DNA of 64,000 nucleotides from Saccharina japonica (GCA_008828725.1 MEHQ01001406.1:71479-135478); one strand, 5' to 3'; shown: positions 46,465-57,796, counted from the first letter of the stretch. Notes: generated from the letters alone by a model not told the origin. Made by a program: numbers and translations.

Positions 46465-47649
46465 GGGCTGATCCACCACTCGATAGAGCAGTCGCAAAGC
46501 GGAACCGATTATGAGCGCTGAACAGAAGGCGAAGATCTACGTCTTCTGTTTTACGTTTGTCTTCAAGTCGCCCTTGAAATGAGGGTTGTCGTGGTGTTTT
46601 ATGTTTGTGTGCTGGTCGGCGTGGCTTGTACCAGCTCGGTGGACAGGTTAGAGTGTTGGATTTCGAAGTTTGGAGTCTTGGCTTTGTGTTGTGTGCAGTG
46701 CGGGATATTCGTTGTTGCGACAGGGGGGTCAATGATGTTTGTGGGTGTCCATATCTAGGGAATGATTATGTTGTGCGTGATGAAGGTTTCCGTGTTTTGT
46801 CAAAGTATAGTTGCCTATTTCCTGGTCTTGGTTTGCCCGTTTGAAATGCTTCTGTTTTTGTGTTTCCAAGTGCCCCATTTCATTTTGTTTCTGGGTTTTT
46901 GGATCACAAGCGTGCGTGGTTATGAATCGAGTATTGGCTTTAAGCGAGAGTGGGTGGGTTGTTTGTGTCGGGGCGTGTACTTGAACCGTCCTTTTCTTCC
47001 GCGTTGCTCGATTTTCGATCAATTGCTCAGAGGACGCAAAGTAGCGATTTACAAGCTTAGGCATTAAAGGACACTGCACAAATATTTTTCTAACTATGCG
47101 TACGGGCACTATTCGCCACTGAATAGTGGTCGGGCAGTCAAAATCGTGGTTAAAACGCAGGGGTGAGGGCTTTTGTAGAAGATTTCCCTGTGATAACCTC
47201 TGCATTTTCGGTTTGTCTGTTTATCCCCGAGGCCATTATCTTTGTGTACAACGTTACGGCTGTGAACCCTTGGTGATAGTTAAAGGGTGCTGTAGCATAT
47301 TGCTCCAACATTCGCATCATGCTAGGCGAGATGTTACGGTTTAGGAGCCGTTGGACTAGTTACGCCGAAACAGGCGTTTCGTATGACAGGGAACGCTTAC
47401 TTTGCGTCCCCTCCAATCCCGTAGAGTTGCCTCCAAGGACTCTGCACTCTCGTGTGCTCGATCGTCGTCACGACTCGAGAACATCAACCTGTTTACCATA
47501 TATATCTACCTTGGTGAAAAACACCATCCCCTGATTACCAGAAGCCTGCTCCGCCTCAAGGAGTCGTACAAGCGTACTCTTGCCAGCTCGGGCGGTTATA
47601 ATCAGACCTGATATTGGTATTTATGTCATCATGTTCTTCTATCTCCTTC
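46465..47649. other. Noncoding stretch
   Basis: The plus strand is G/T-rich between 46,570 and 46,990, which keeps frames open on both strands. None is recognisable. Confidence 0.35.
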
Positions 47650-48025
47650 TACAGGGGTCCGCATCAGAATTTTCCCAAAGCTTATGAAAAGTAAAAAAAA
47701 ACAAAAAAAACGTAGAATCACAAATAAAAACGAAAAGCCCAGAATGAAGATACGTATCAAAACAAAAGGCATTTTATCCCAACGATTGACATGACGAAAA
47801 CGAAGGCCAGCTCGGTAACACAATATATTGGAGCTCCCTTCGACCCAATCCCGGCGTCACTTGATCCCTTGTGGCCGGCACACTGCTGTCCGATCTGCCG
47901 GCAAGGCGTGTGTCTCCGAGCTGCTGCAAATCTGCAAATGGCTCGTCCCGAGTTCGCCCTCTAACAAAATTAATGGGGCTCGAGCCAGCATCTTAGTCTA
48001 ACGAAGCCAGGGGTGGCAGGCACGC

Positions 48026-48472
48026 TGTAACGAAGGATATGAGCTCTCAAAGACGCACGCACTCTAGGTCTCCAACCCCTTGTCCCTAGTCTCTCACCGC
48101 TTCGTAGTTCGTTTCCTTTCCGTAGATGCTTTCCGGTTGGCTTGCCTCATTGTCTCAACAGCTTCCTGTAAAGACCAGTCTTCTGTCTGCTAACTCCTCT
48201 TCGATCCTCTTGTGCTGCACAACAGATCTCCGTATCAAACCTTCGACAATGCTTTACTGTTGCGCTCGCAGTACTCAGTCTCGCTTCTCAGTCACTCAAG
48301 CTCAATCACGTTCAAGTTCTCTCTTTTTTTCCCTCGGGATTGGTTTGTATGTTTTTCGTGTTTTTGGACTAATCAAGGCGGTGCTTCCTTTGACTAATGC
48401 AGGGAGTTGCATATCTAGGAAGCACCCGCTACGTACGTATTTTACGTTACGTATGCCAATTCCGCCGCAACA
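48026..48472 (-). repeat. 3' LTR of element 2
   Basis: 447 bp and the same length as the other LTR, with six substitutions by eye and no gaps. On the coding strand it begins TGTTGCGGCGG and ends CCTTCGTTACA. The neighbouring 48,473-48,479 reads GGGGGGG on the coding strand, a plausible polypurine tract. Confidence 0.95.
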
Positions 48473-48480
48473 CCCCCCCA
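48473..48480 (-). other. Polypurine tract of element 2
   Basis: On the coding strand TGGGGGGG abuts the TG of the 3' LTR, the position and composition expected for plus-strand priming. Confidence 0.6.
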
Positions 48481-48882
48481 GCACGGTTTCCTGAGAATAC
48501 CGTGCTAACCGGGCTGCGGACACACTGGAGTAAGAGTGAGGGCCTTTTCCCACACTTAATCGTGTTTCGATTACCGTGAGGCTCGAATGAGTGGCGTCTA
48601 CCATTTTATTGGAAAGGCGTCACCCCGGGGGTAGGGACCCTGGGCCTTGCGTTTTTCCGCGTTGGGTCCCAGATCGGTACTGCTGGACTTGCTAGAATTT
48701 CCCATCAAGCGCACCAGCTGAAAGCCTCTTATCCAACTACTCCCCGGCTTTCCCCGTTAACACGGGTAGGCCGAGGTCTTGATCCTGGTCGCCAGTCGAT
48801 CTTCGGCTCGATCTTTGGTTAACGTCTTCTCCCGTTCTCCATCGAACTCCACTTCACTTCCTCGCGTTTACAGGGAACCGGA

Positions 48883-51800
48883 TTACGAATTTCCAGCTCT
48901 CCTAGCTTTCAGGATCTCACGTTCGTTGAGTTCCTCCCAATCTCCGTCTGAGTGCCGAACCCGCCAGTACGGTGACTTGTAGTCGAAGATCTTCGAAAGG
49001 TGACGCTTCTTATTTCCTTCAGCGTCCGCGAATTCCCTCCAGATCACGGTCCCCACGGGGTGTTGTTTCAACGCGTGTTCACGGTCGATCCCATCTCTTT
49101 CCTTCCGTGTCAGCGTCGAAGTCGGCCTTGCCCGGCACTCCGCTCCGTGATACGTTTCCCACAGTGCATGGAAAACGTCCAGCTGTAAGGGGGTGAAACT
49201 GTCTCGCGCCTCCTCTTCGGACAGCCACTGCGACTCCGTGCCATCCACGAATCGTCCCTTGTATCGCCACTTCCAAGCGTTGCCCTGACCCATCACAGCC
49301 TCTCTGTCTATTAGGGTATACATAGGCGACGCTACAATCGACGGCTCCGCAAGTCCGAAGTCAACTCCCCATGCCAGGTGAGCAAACTCGTCCTCGAAGT
49401 CGTGACGGAGGTTGTCCGGACGTAAGTGGAACATCTTGATGTTCGCTGCTGACGCCCTCCGTCGGCGAATCCCTCGCCCATTCATCGTGACGATGTAGCT
49501 GAGTCCTGGTAAGACAACTTCAGTCACCTCCCAAGGTCCGGTCCAGTGCTCGTGCGCTAGTTTATGATGGATCCCCTCTCTTGCCATCACAGACTCCGCC
49601 TCCTTCACCAGTACCTTGTCTCCGACAACCACACGGGTTCCTACCGAGGTCCGACCGATTTCAGCATTCCGACTCTCGCGAGTTTTCTGCCTGTCATCAT
49701 GTCTTTTCAATAGAGCTTCCCGTACATCTCGTACCTCCTTGTACGCTTGACGTTTGTCGGCCACGTAACTGTGCATCCCGCCCCTGAAATCACCACCATC
49801 GATCTCGGGGTGCGTAGCATCAAGTTGCGTGCGCGCATCACGACCGAAGAAAAGACGGAAGGGAGTTGGCTTCCCCGGCAAGCGCAGGTCCGGCGTGGTA
49901 CGATGGATCCACAGTGCCGGCTGTACGTACTCGTCCCATCTGCGTGGCCAGGTCTTGCACAGTTCTCCTAGTGCTTCGTGTAGCCACCCCCCCAGTCTCT
50001 CCACCGTCCCCTGCGCACGAGGATGGTCGGCAGGCCCATAGGCGATGGTCACGTTCAACCACTTGCATAAGTGTTGCATCACCTCTGCCGTGAACTCGGA
50101 TCCCGGATCACTGCGAACATACAGCGGTAGCCCAAAAGTAAGCATCACTTCAAGCAGTTTCTTCGCTACTCCGAGTGCTTCTTTCGTGGGGAGCGGGAAG
50201 GCGAACAAGAACTTGCTGGCTTTGTCGACTGCCACCAGTAGAACTTTGTTGCCTGCGTCCGACTTCACCCCCATGTCCTGGATGTCGACTTCGAGTACCT
50301 CCCCGGGTCGCAGAAACCTCGCCGGTAGCATGGCAACCCGTTGACTCGCTGATCGCTTGCGACGCCTGCACCCACACGAGAGGACGTAGTCTCTCACGTC
50401 CCTGATGAGGGTAGGCCAGCAATACCGACGACTAACCAAGGCTGTAGTTCTCGCCGTCCCTGGATGCCCATAGGTGCTGTGCGCCAGCGCCATAATCCCT
50501 GGAACGAGAGATTGGGGAACTGCAAGTCGTGGGACCTTTCCCAGAGGTGCTACCCACAAGAGGCCATTGTCATCCATCACATAATCGCCACCTCCTGTTC
50601 CTCGGTTTCCCACTTCCTGGAGTTCTTCCCAAATCCTGCCAAGTACCCTATCTTCGCACCGCCTCTGCATCAGCTGTGGCGTATCTTGGAGAATAGCTGT
50701 CACCTTTTCCAGCATGGGCGGCTCCGACCGCTGGGACTCCTTGGCCTCTTTCCCTGATCCGCTTGAACGGCTGCTGGTGTCCTTCGGTGGTTCCTCCAAA
50801 GGATCTCGTTGCCGTTTCGGTTTCGGGATGGGCTCTCTCTGCCCCTTGCGTTTGCGTGGGCGATCAACTTCCACTGGTAGCTCAGTAGTAGTGATTGTCT
50901 GCGTCGGTGCATTCTCCATCTCCTCCTCCTCAGGTAACGGTGGTTCTGCCTCCCAGACAACCTCCGGTTCCTGGGAAGTGGCCTTCGCCTGCGATCTCGT
51001 GACCGCTCTCGTCACCCCCAAGGTTTCTGCTGCTGCGAGGTAATCCTCAAACACCACGCAGGCCAATCCTTCCAGTTCCACGACCTCTGGCACCGGTTTT
51101 CCCAGTAAGCCTTGAACAGCTAGTTCAACTAACACTGCTCGTAGCATTGGAGGGGACGTGAAATCTGCGATGACGTTCGCCGCTGCGCTTTGGCTGACCG
51201 TCTGCGGGATCACATAGTGTTCCTGTCCTGTGGTGATCTTGGCGTAGTCGTTGAAGTGCAACTCCTCAGCTTCTTCAAGGCGTGCCGTATCCGCTGGGTG
51301 TGCGACATACCCTTCGGTTGGCTTTTCCCCCATGATGTGAACACGGTTTAAAGAGATGATGGGTTCGCTGAACGAGTAAATCGCCCGCTCTCCGATACCT
51401 CTCTTCAGGAAGTATGCGCCTCTTCGTCCCAGAAATTCCCCCAATTCCTGAACTGGTTGCTTTACCTTCTCCAACCTCCGCTTCCAAACGGCTAACTTCC
51501 CCTTCGTGGCAAGGCCTCCCTTGATTCCTACCACGAATGTCCGTTTCCTCCTCCACGGAATCCCTACTTGGCTCGCCGATATCTCCGCCTTGTCCACGAT
51601 GTATGACTCTCGTTCCAAAGCAGGGAGAATCTCGTCGTTCCATTCCGTCGTTCGCAGAAGGTTGCTCAGACATTCGAGTATAAAAACTCGTGCGTCTGAG
51701 GCGATGGCAGCTTGGACTAAGCTACTCGCTCCGGATACTCCTTCCTTCTCTCGTACCCCTTCAAACCTCCTGCAGGCGTCACCGACCACCACGTCTGGCT

Positions 51801-53916
51801 TCACCTCTCTCAACATGCTTAGGCATTCCTGTGACCCTGTTGTCACCCTAAGTAGCCTCGCACCGTTGTCCAGTCCGTTTGCTCTGATGCATTCCAGTGC
51901 TGTCCAGTCCTGGTCTACCGCTCCTCTGACTGTCAGCAATCCCTCCGATGCAAGGATGCTGCCTCCCCCCCCACAGTCGAGCATGACCACCACTGGAAGC
52001 TCCGGTGCAATAACAAGCTTGGCCTGTTGAGTATCTGTCTCAGATGGATCTGCAGGTGTGAATGCGACGGCTGCCAGCACTGCAAGACTTTGAGTACTAG
52101 TTTCGTCTACACCTTCCACTCCTAAGGTTTCGAGGTGTACGCCGTCGAGCACTGGCCCTTGTGGCCCCTTGTAAACGTTTGGCAGCGACTCGTCCCCTGG
52201 AAAAGAGTCGTCGAAGTCCTCGATCACGTTGCTCTTGTTCGGTAACCGCGACATGGCGTCCGGGAGCTGATGTTGTGTCCCCGGCCTCCACTTCAAGATT
52301 ATGTCATGCTCCATCAACCTCAGAGCCCAGCGGTGGTATTTCGGTGTGAGGGATTGGCTTTTGAAGAGCCAAGTCAATGCCGAACAGTCCGTGATGAGCG
52401 TGAACGTCCGCCCCCAAAGATAGGGTTGGAATTTGCTCACCGCCCACATGACTGCCATGCACTCTCGGTCTGTTGCTGACCTTTTGGAGTCTCCCCTTGA
52501 CCACCTTTTGCTGGCGTACGCGATCACCTTCTCCACTCCTTCGATGCATTGCGTTAGCACCGCCCCTGCTCCTGTCTCACTGGCATCGGTGTACAGCGAG
52601 AATGGTTCTGTCCACACCGGTAGGGCTAGAATTGGAGGTGACGTCAAAGCTTCGATAAGCGCATTAAAAGCCTTGTTCTGCTCTTCTCCCCACGGAACTT
52701 TCGCTTTCCTCGCTCTCTTGGTTCTGAACCTTGGATCTCTCAGCAAGTCGGAAATAGGCGCCACCACTGTGCTATAATGGGGTACGAATTGCCGTAAATA
52801 CCCTGTCATGCCCAGTAGCACTCGCACTTCCTCCACCGTGTTCGGCCTTGACAGCTGTGTGATAGCGTCAATCTTGCTCGGGGCTGGCCTGGTACCCAGC
52901 CTATCCACGATCGTGCCGACGAACTCCATGACCGACTGACAGAAATGCGATTTCTGGAGATTGACGGTTAGACGTCCTTGTCGTAGACACTCGAACGTTT
53001 CTCGAAGCAGCCCCCAATGATCTTCAAGGGTTTTCGACGGGATGGCGATGTCGTCCAACCAGTTCTTGATTCCTTTATCCTTGACTGGTAACAGTCGCCC
53101 TCCCACGTAGTTGGCAAACGCGGATGGCACTGTCTTCAACCCGAAGCCACAGCGAACGTACTCGTACAGCTTTCCGTCGGCGTCTCGAAACGCCGTCATG
53201 TGTCGATCGTCCTCATGGATCTCGAGCTGTAAGAATCCTGAAGCCAAATCGATGCTGGAGAAATACTTCGACCCTTCCATCTCGTCCATAATGTGCTGCA
53301 AGTCCCCGAGTCCACCACTCTGGGATTTGAGAAGCATATTGGCACCTCGAAAATCCTGCACGACCCGCACTGTCCCGTCTTTCTTGCGAACCGTCGAACA
53401 ATTGGCGGCCCACTCGGAAGTTGATTCCCGAATGGATCCATTCTTCAGGAGTTTTGCCACTTCAGTCTGAATCATGTCGCGCTGTTCCGGGCTGTAGTGT
53501 CGAATGGGAGCCGCGTATGGCTTGACGTTGAGATCTTCGAGCTCCAGTCGCATTGGTACTCCTTTGCATGCTGGCACGCTCTTGGGGTTGACCGCTAACA
53601 CGTCGATGTATTCATTGAGAATGCTCATCAGTGTATCCTTTTCTCCTGGACTGAGCTGTCCGAAGTTGGCCTCCCCCAGGTCCACCGTGGGGATTTCGCT
53701 CGGAGTATCTGCGATTTCATCATCTTTGTCGAGTTGCTCCGGTGGTCTCCCCTCGTCTTTCTCTTCAACCTCGTCCTGCTTTGGGCCTGTCGGTTCCTCC
53801 GGCACCGGGTTCATGAGTGACTTCATGCGTTCCCGATCGTAGTTGTTGACAGCGTAAACCGTCGCAACCACGATGCCCCCCTGGATCTTCACGTTATCCT
53901 GGGTAACATTCGACAA
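48883..53916 (-). CDS. Pol polyprotein of element 2: RT, RNase H, methyltransferase-like, integrase, Tudor-like
   Basis: This is an open frame of 1,677 codons. Residues 133-395 are reverse transcriptase, with FSSIDLASGFLQLEI (motif A) and NWLDDIAIPSK (motif C). Residues 437-560 are RNase H (SLYTDASETGAGAV, DRECMAVMWAVSKF, LITDCSAL, LPDAMSRL). Residues 640-935 resemble a cytosine-C5 methyltransferase (separate entry). Residues 975-1090 form a charged linker with a nuclear-localisation-like PRKRKGQREPIPKPKRQR. Residues 1090-1365 hold the HHCC finger and integrase with catalytic D1211, D1270 and E1306 (the DD35E spacing). The last ~170 residues include GTVIWREF and YWRVRHSDGDWEELNEREIL, a Tudor-like pattern. 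Normal Ty3 pol is 1,000-1,300 residues, and the inserted module explains most of the excess. The start codon may not be used if pol is made from a gag-pol precursor. Confidence 0.9.
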   Translation of the reverse strand: MSNVTQDNVKIQGGIVVATVYAVNNYDRERMKSLMNPVPEEPTGPKQDEVEEKDEGRPPEQLDKDDEIADTPSEIPTVDLGEANFGQLSPGEKDTLMSILNEYIDVLAVNPKSVPACKGVPMRLELEDLNVKPYAAPIRHYSPEQRDMIQTEVAKLLKNGSIRESTSEWAANCSTVRKKDGTVRVVQDFRGANMLLKSQSGGLGDLQHIMDEMEGSKYFSSIDLASGFLQLEIHEDDRHMTAFRDADGKLYEYVRCGFGLKTVPSAFANYVGGRLLPVKDKGIKNWLDDIAIPSKTLEDHWGLLRETFECLRQGRLTVNLQKSHFCQSVMEFVGTIVDRLGTRPAPSKIDAITQLSRPNTVEEVRVLLGMTGYLRQFVPHYSTVVAPISDLLRDPRFRTKRARKAKVPWGEEQNKAFNALIEALTSPPILALPVWTEPFSLYTDASETGAGAVLTQCIEGVEKVIAYASKRWSRGDSKRSATDRECMAVMWAVSKFQPYLWGRTFTLITDCSALTWLFKSQSLTPKYHRWALRLMEHDIILKWRPGTQHQLPDAMSRLPNKSNVIEDFDDSFPGDESLPNVYKGPQGPVLDGVHLETLGVEGVDETSTQSLAVLAAVAFTPADPSETDTQQAKLVIAPELPVVVMLDCGGGGSILASEGLLTVRGAVDQDWTALECIRANGLDNGARLLRVTTGSQECLSMLREVKPDVVVGDACRRFEGVREKEGVSGASSLVQAAIASDARVFILECLSNLLRTTEWNDEILPALERESYIVDKAEISASQVGIPWRRKRTFVVGIKGGLATKGKLAVWKRRLEKVKQPVQELGEFLGRRGAYFLKRGIGERAIYSFSEPIISLNRVHIMGEKPTEGYVAHPADTARLEEAEELHFNDYAKITTGQEHYVIPQTVSQSAAANVIADFTSPPMLRAVLVELAVQGLLGKPVPEVVELEGLACVVFEDYLAAAETLGVTRAVTRSQAKATSQEPEVVWEAEPPLPEEEEMENAPTQTITTTELPVEVDRPRKRKGQREPIPKPKRQRDPLEEPPKDTSSRSSGSGKEAKESQRSEPPMLEKVTAILQDTPQLMQRRCEDRVLGRIWEELQEVGNRGTGGGDYVMDDNGLLWVAPLGKVPRLAVPQSLVPGIMALAHSTYGHPGTARTTALVSRRYCWPTLIRDVRDYVLSCGCRRRKRSASQRVAMLPARFLRPGEVLEVDIQDMGVKSDAGNKVLLVAVDKASKFLFAFPLPTKEALGVAKKLLEVMLTFGLPLYVRSDPGSEFTAEVMQHLCKWLNVTIAYGPADHPRAQGTVERLGGWLHEALGELCKTWPRRWDEYVQPALWIHRTTPDLRLPGKPTPFRLFFGRDARTQLDATHPEIDGGDFRGGMHSYVADKRQAYKEVRDVREALLKRHDDRQKTRESRNAEIGRTSVGTRVVVGDKVLVKEAESVMAREGIHHKLAHEHWTGPWEVTEVVLPGLSYIVTMNGRGIRRRRASAANIKMFHLRPDNLRHDFEDEFAHLAWGVDFGLAEPSIVASPMYTLIDREAVMGQGNAWKWRYKGRFVDGTESQWLSEEEARDSFTPLQLDVFHALWETYHGAECRARPTSTLTRKERDGIDREHALKQHPVGTVIWREFADAEGNKKRHLSKIFDYKSPYWRVRHSDGDWEELNEREILKARRAGNS
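51112..51999 (-). other. Cytosine-C5-methyltransferase-like domain inside pol
   Basis: Pol residues 640-935 lie between RNase H and integrase. In order they show VVVMLDCGGGGSILASEGL (motif I, AdoMet-binding loop), AVDQDWTALECIRANG (motif II-like), PDVVVGDACRRF (motif IV region with a cysteine), VFILECLSNLL (motif VI region), ASQVGIPWRRKRTFVVGIKG (motif VIII, a close match to the GxPQxRxR...VG pattern) and SQSAAANVIADFTSPPMLRAV (motif X region, compare QxGNxVPP). Six landmarks in the right order over 300 residues make the family call fairly secure. The domain is divergent from canonical enzymes, so whether it methylates DNA cannot be judged. It may act as a DNA-binding or structural module. 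Confidence 0.7.
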
Positions 53917-54299
53917 CTTTCATTGGAGCGGCATACCTGGGAACCACCACTGTGCTCCCCTTGGTACTCCTAGATCCACTCCTAGCTTAAGATTATAGCG
54001 GTTAGTTGGCTCTACCACTACGAGCTGTTGTACTTGAGGTTGAAGACCTTTGACAAAAGCGTCCACCTGGATACTGGTACCTCGCTGAACCTCTACGTCT
54101 TTCGCAATTCGTAGTTTCCAGTGTAGAGTACCTTCGTCCTCCCATACAGAGCTTCTAACTCCATAATCCCCGCCGGAATCTTCGGTTCTCCCAATTCTTC
54201 CGGTTCTCGCTCGTCTGTCGATGGTTTCACCGCGCAATAGTGGTCCCATTTGGCATACATCGCTCCTGCCGTGGCCTCTCCGACCTCTTTCGGGGCGAA

Positions 54300-54660
54300 T
54301 GGTACCCACGATGAGGATGGTGTCGGCCGGAAACCCTCCTTACCATCGAAACTGATGATACTTCGATAACGCGGCCCCAAGTACCATCGCGTACGGAAGT
54401 CCTTTCACCACCCTGAACTTCACACGGAAGATCTGGTCGACCGGTGCAAAGACCAGCGGTAGCAAGTACGAGCCTACCACTTCCATCGGGGGTACGGCGT
54501 TGTTCTTTGGGTTTGCTGCGCTAAGTAGGCCCTTTCCCGTTGGACTCACCAGCGATTTGCCCCAACCGTCACGTTCCTCAATGGACTCGATAGACTGCCG
54601 TGACACGTAGTTTCCTCCGCCCCAGTATCCATCAGCACTGCAATCGGAAGTCGCCGACTG
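54300..54660 (-). other. Protease region of element 2
   Basis: Between gag and pol the minus strand carries PLVFAPVDQIFRVKFRVVKG followed by MVLGAALSKYHQFRW. This resembles the C-terminal half of a retropepsin (ILGxDFLxxY). This is the part of the element where the reading frame is not continuous. Confidence 0.5.
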
Positions 54661-54678
54661 GGGTGTTCGAGAGCCTCC

Positions 54679-55734
54679 TCACCTCTCCCGGTGCAGCACC
54701 GACCCGTAAGCGCTCTTCCGTCCTTCTACCCCCATTTCCTTGACTAGGCGGTCGACCATGCGTTGGGCTTCTTTGGAAAACCCCCCGGTTATTTCGTATA
54801 ACGGATTAAGCTGTCCGATCCGCGGTCCATCAGTTCCTAGTGGGAAGGGTGGTTGTCCTCCCTGGGGTCCCCACCTCTGCATTACGGATTGACCACCCCA
54901 CAGTGCTTGCCACCCTTGAACTCCCGCTGGTCCGATGAACCCTGGCTGCTGTTGACCAGTGAACCCCGACTGCTGTTGACCAGCGAACCCTGGCTGCTGT
55001 TGACCAGCAAACCCTGGCTGCTGTTGACCAGCGAACCCTGGTTGCTGTTGACTAGCGAACCTTGGCTGTTGTTGCCGCGGCGGCCTTGGCACCATCGGAG
55101 GTCCCCACCGCGATCTAGGATTCGGCTGTGCTCCTCTTGGGGCTACCTGTGGACCCCATCGTCCTCCAACTTCAAAGGGCGACGGTAGAGGGGGAGGGGC
55201 CATCTGATTATACCCGCCTCCCGCTCCTACAGGATTTGCCGGTCCTGTTGCCCCTTGTCCTGCACCACCCTGCGGACCCCATCCAACCTGGCCGTCCTGT
55301 GGTGGGCCTCCAGCCTGCTCTGTGGCGGGCCTCCCCTCGGATAAGGCCCACCAAAAGGTCCCCAAAAAGGTCCCCCTCTTCCTGCCATGGCCGTTTGGTG
55401 ACCGGGTTATGTTCTTCCCTTCCATCACTCCTCCCCCCCTCCCCGGGACGCCGCCCGTTTCCCTTTGACGAAACCTCTCGCTTTGCTGTTGTGTAGAGCA
55501 AGATGAACTCGACGAAGCTGTGCAGTACACGACGGACTCGACGACGCTGTGTTGTACCCGATGTACTCGACGAAGCTGCGTCGTACAAGGCGAAGGTGGT
55601 GTCCAACGATGTAGTCCAGGGAGACGAGTGGAGTCCAGGGGATCGATGGAGTCTAGTAACACCGGGTTGTCTCCATCAAACGGGCATAAACAGTGGCTCG
55701 AGACAAAGTGGGTGGGAAAAGGTTTTGAGTACAT
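54679..55734 (-). CDS. Gag-like frame of element 2
   Basis: This frame of 351 codons lies upstream of pol. It is rich in Gly, Gln and Pro, with about 5-6 tandem octapeptides GFAGQQQP (24-bp DNA repeat at about 54,943-55,070) and a WGPQ/MVPRPP-rich middle. The C-terminal part NPLYEITGGFSKEAQRMVDR looks helical. No CCHC knuckle was seen. The call rests on position and composition. The low-complexity repeats suggest a flexible, possibly condensate-forming segment, which is an inference. Confidence 0.55.
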   Translation of the reverse strand: MYSKPFPTHFVSSHCLCPFDGDNPVLLDSIDPLDSTRLPGLHRWTPPSPCTTQLRRVHRVQHSVVESVVYCTASSSSSCSTQQQSERFRQRETGGVPGRGGGVMEGKNITRSPNGHGRKRGTFLGTFWWALSEGRPATEQAGGPPQDGQVGWGPQGGAGQGATGPANPVGAGGGYNQMAPPPLPSPFEVGGRWGPQVAPRGAQPNPRSRWGPPMVPRPPRQQQPRFASQQQPGFAGQQQPGFAGQQQPGFAGQQQSGFTGQQQPGFIGPAGVQGWQALWGGQSVMQRWGPQGGQPPFPLGTDGPRIGQLNPLYEITGGFSKEAQRMVDRLVKEMGVEGRKSAYGSVLHRER

Positions 55735-57796
55735 GTATATCTACCTTCCTGGTTTATTGAAAGTTGTCCACTTATCATAAAATACATATATGCAACCCTT
55801 CGAAATTGAGTTTTCACGAACAGAGTAACGTATGGAATCCTCTAGGTGTCTAAGGCACATCAATCTAATTGTGGGCATTTGCTATATCTGTCATTGTTGT
55901 ACATCGTTCACACAGTATCTCAACGAATTTGGAACAGCAGAATCTATCATTTTGTAAACATCTATCGAGGTAAAACGCCCTTTTATAGAGTATCGATTTA
56001 TATAATAACAATCGATAAATATTTTAGGGGTTACATATATTCATTCATAACTACTAGAGGTAATTTCTACGTAGCTTTGAAAGCATATGAAAGTGTTTGT
56101 ATAGTAGATCCCCGAATGTATGCAGCTCCACTGTATGCATTAATTCCCATGACGTATATAGCTCCACTGGCATCTTAAATTTTATTTTGTTTCCATTGAT
56201 TAATATTAGCGCATTCTCTACAATTCTCAAAATTCCAACGTACTGTTACTGGATTCCCTCCGTTCCCGTTCCGCTATGATAATATCACTAGAGTAGACTA
56301 TGTTTCCAATTCCGGTAAGTTATCAGCATGACAAAGCGCAGCTATAGAAATGTTTACATTCCCCATACATAATTGAAAACTAGAACCAATTTGCAATATC
56401 GCCACCCCTGAAACATCTGTGAGGGCGACCTTGTAGTATCTGTAGAATCTGCGAAGATATAAAATCATAGAAGGCCCTTGTCTTGTGACCGTCTCATAGT
56501 ATGCATCAAGTGTAGGTCAATCAACAGATCTGAACTCATTTTCCACCTGTACGAGGAACATAGGTACATTCCTATAGTGATTTATCACGTAAGAACTTAC
56601 TCGTAATCAGTGATGATGATCTCCCGGTCCCGTTGTCCTATTTGTCTCATATTCCTCAGTCTACTTCCTACATTTTTATACTACTTAGTCGGCCCCACTA
56701 TATTTTCCTAAAATAACCCGGCCCCGATCCCAACTCTCTTTACCGCTTTGTCTATAGGAACCATGTTTTAACAACTGGACTAAAGGTGACCGATTTCCGT
56801 TCTCGATCCCTGTTGTGGGTAGCTTTAAGAGCTGGTTTGATCTTGGTCTTGTTTGTCGATACTGCCATTTCCTTCGGGATTGTGACAGTGAAAGTAGTTT
56901 TCGTTGGCTGTTTCTTCTTCTTCGTCTTCTTTTTCTGTTGTTGTGATGAAGAAGACGGCTGTTTCACATGAATAGTCATTGTGAATCTAGTCTTGGTCAT
57001 GGTGGACAGCTCTGGTATGTTACCTACTAATTACGAGCAGATTTATCACACATGCGTTCAACAGTCCATGTCACTCCGTTTTCATCATCCTGCCTGAACA
57101 TATACATCTTGCATGAACATATACCCCCCCAGCTTGACAGTAGACAACGCTTACTTACGTACTTGATTGAATGACATAAACAAAATCAAATGAATGCCTT
57201 GCCGGTGTATACAACGTCCTCGGTATTAATAGTTTGCTGGGGAGAATAAACATGTGATTTCAGAAAAAAATGTTGGAGCCTGAAAAACAAAACGTCGGCT
57301 TGGTAGTAGACAGCGCTTATTATTATTGTGTGCTTACCATTAATAGCAGGCAGGGATGTATGTACATCTTTTCCAGTGTTATAAAATTTGAAAACAAATG
57401 GTTCACGGTATTATACCCCTGTTTGTTATATGGTATTATACCACTGCTTGCTATATGCATCGTGGCAGCAAGCAGCAGAAGCGGATCCCATCAAAACTAA
57501 CCAGGACATAACACACGCGCGCTTCGGTCGAATTCACAGCAGCGGATGTACAGCAAGCAGCAAGCAGCAGCGGTTACGAGCAAAACATTACCCAAACATA
57601 ACACAACATCGGTCGAGCTACACCTTGCCATCTCGACAGCGAGCATGCATACACATACATACATAACGGTAGGCTGTTGTTACTGTGTTGTTGCTGCAGG
57701 TTGTTGTTACTGTGTTGCAACGAGAGAGGCACGTACGTATCATTCTGCGTCGGGGACTGCGTCGGGGATGGTATACCTCGCCGGACACACAAATCA

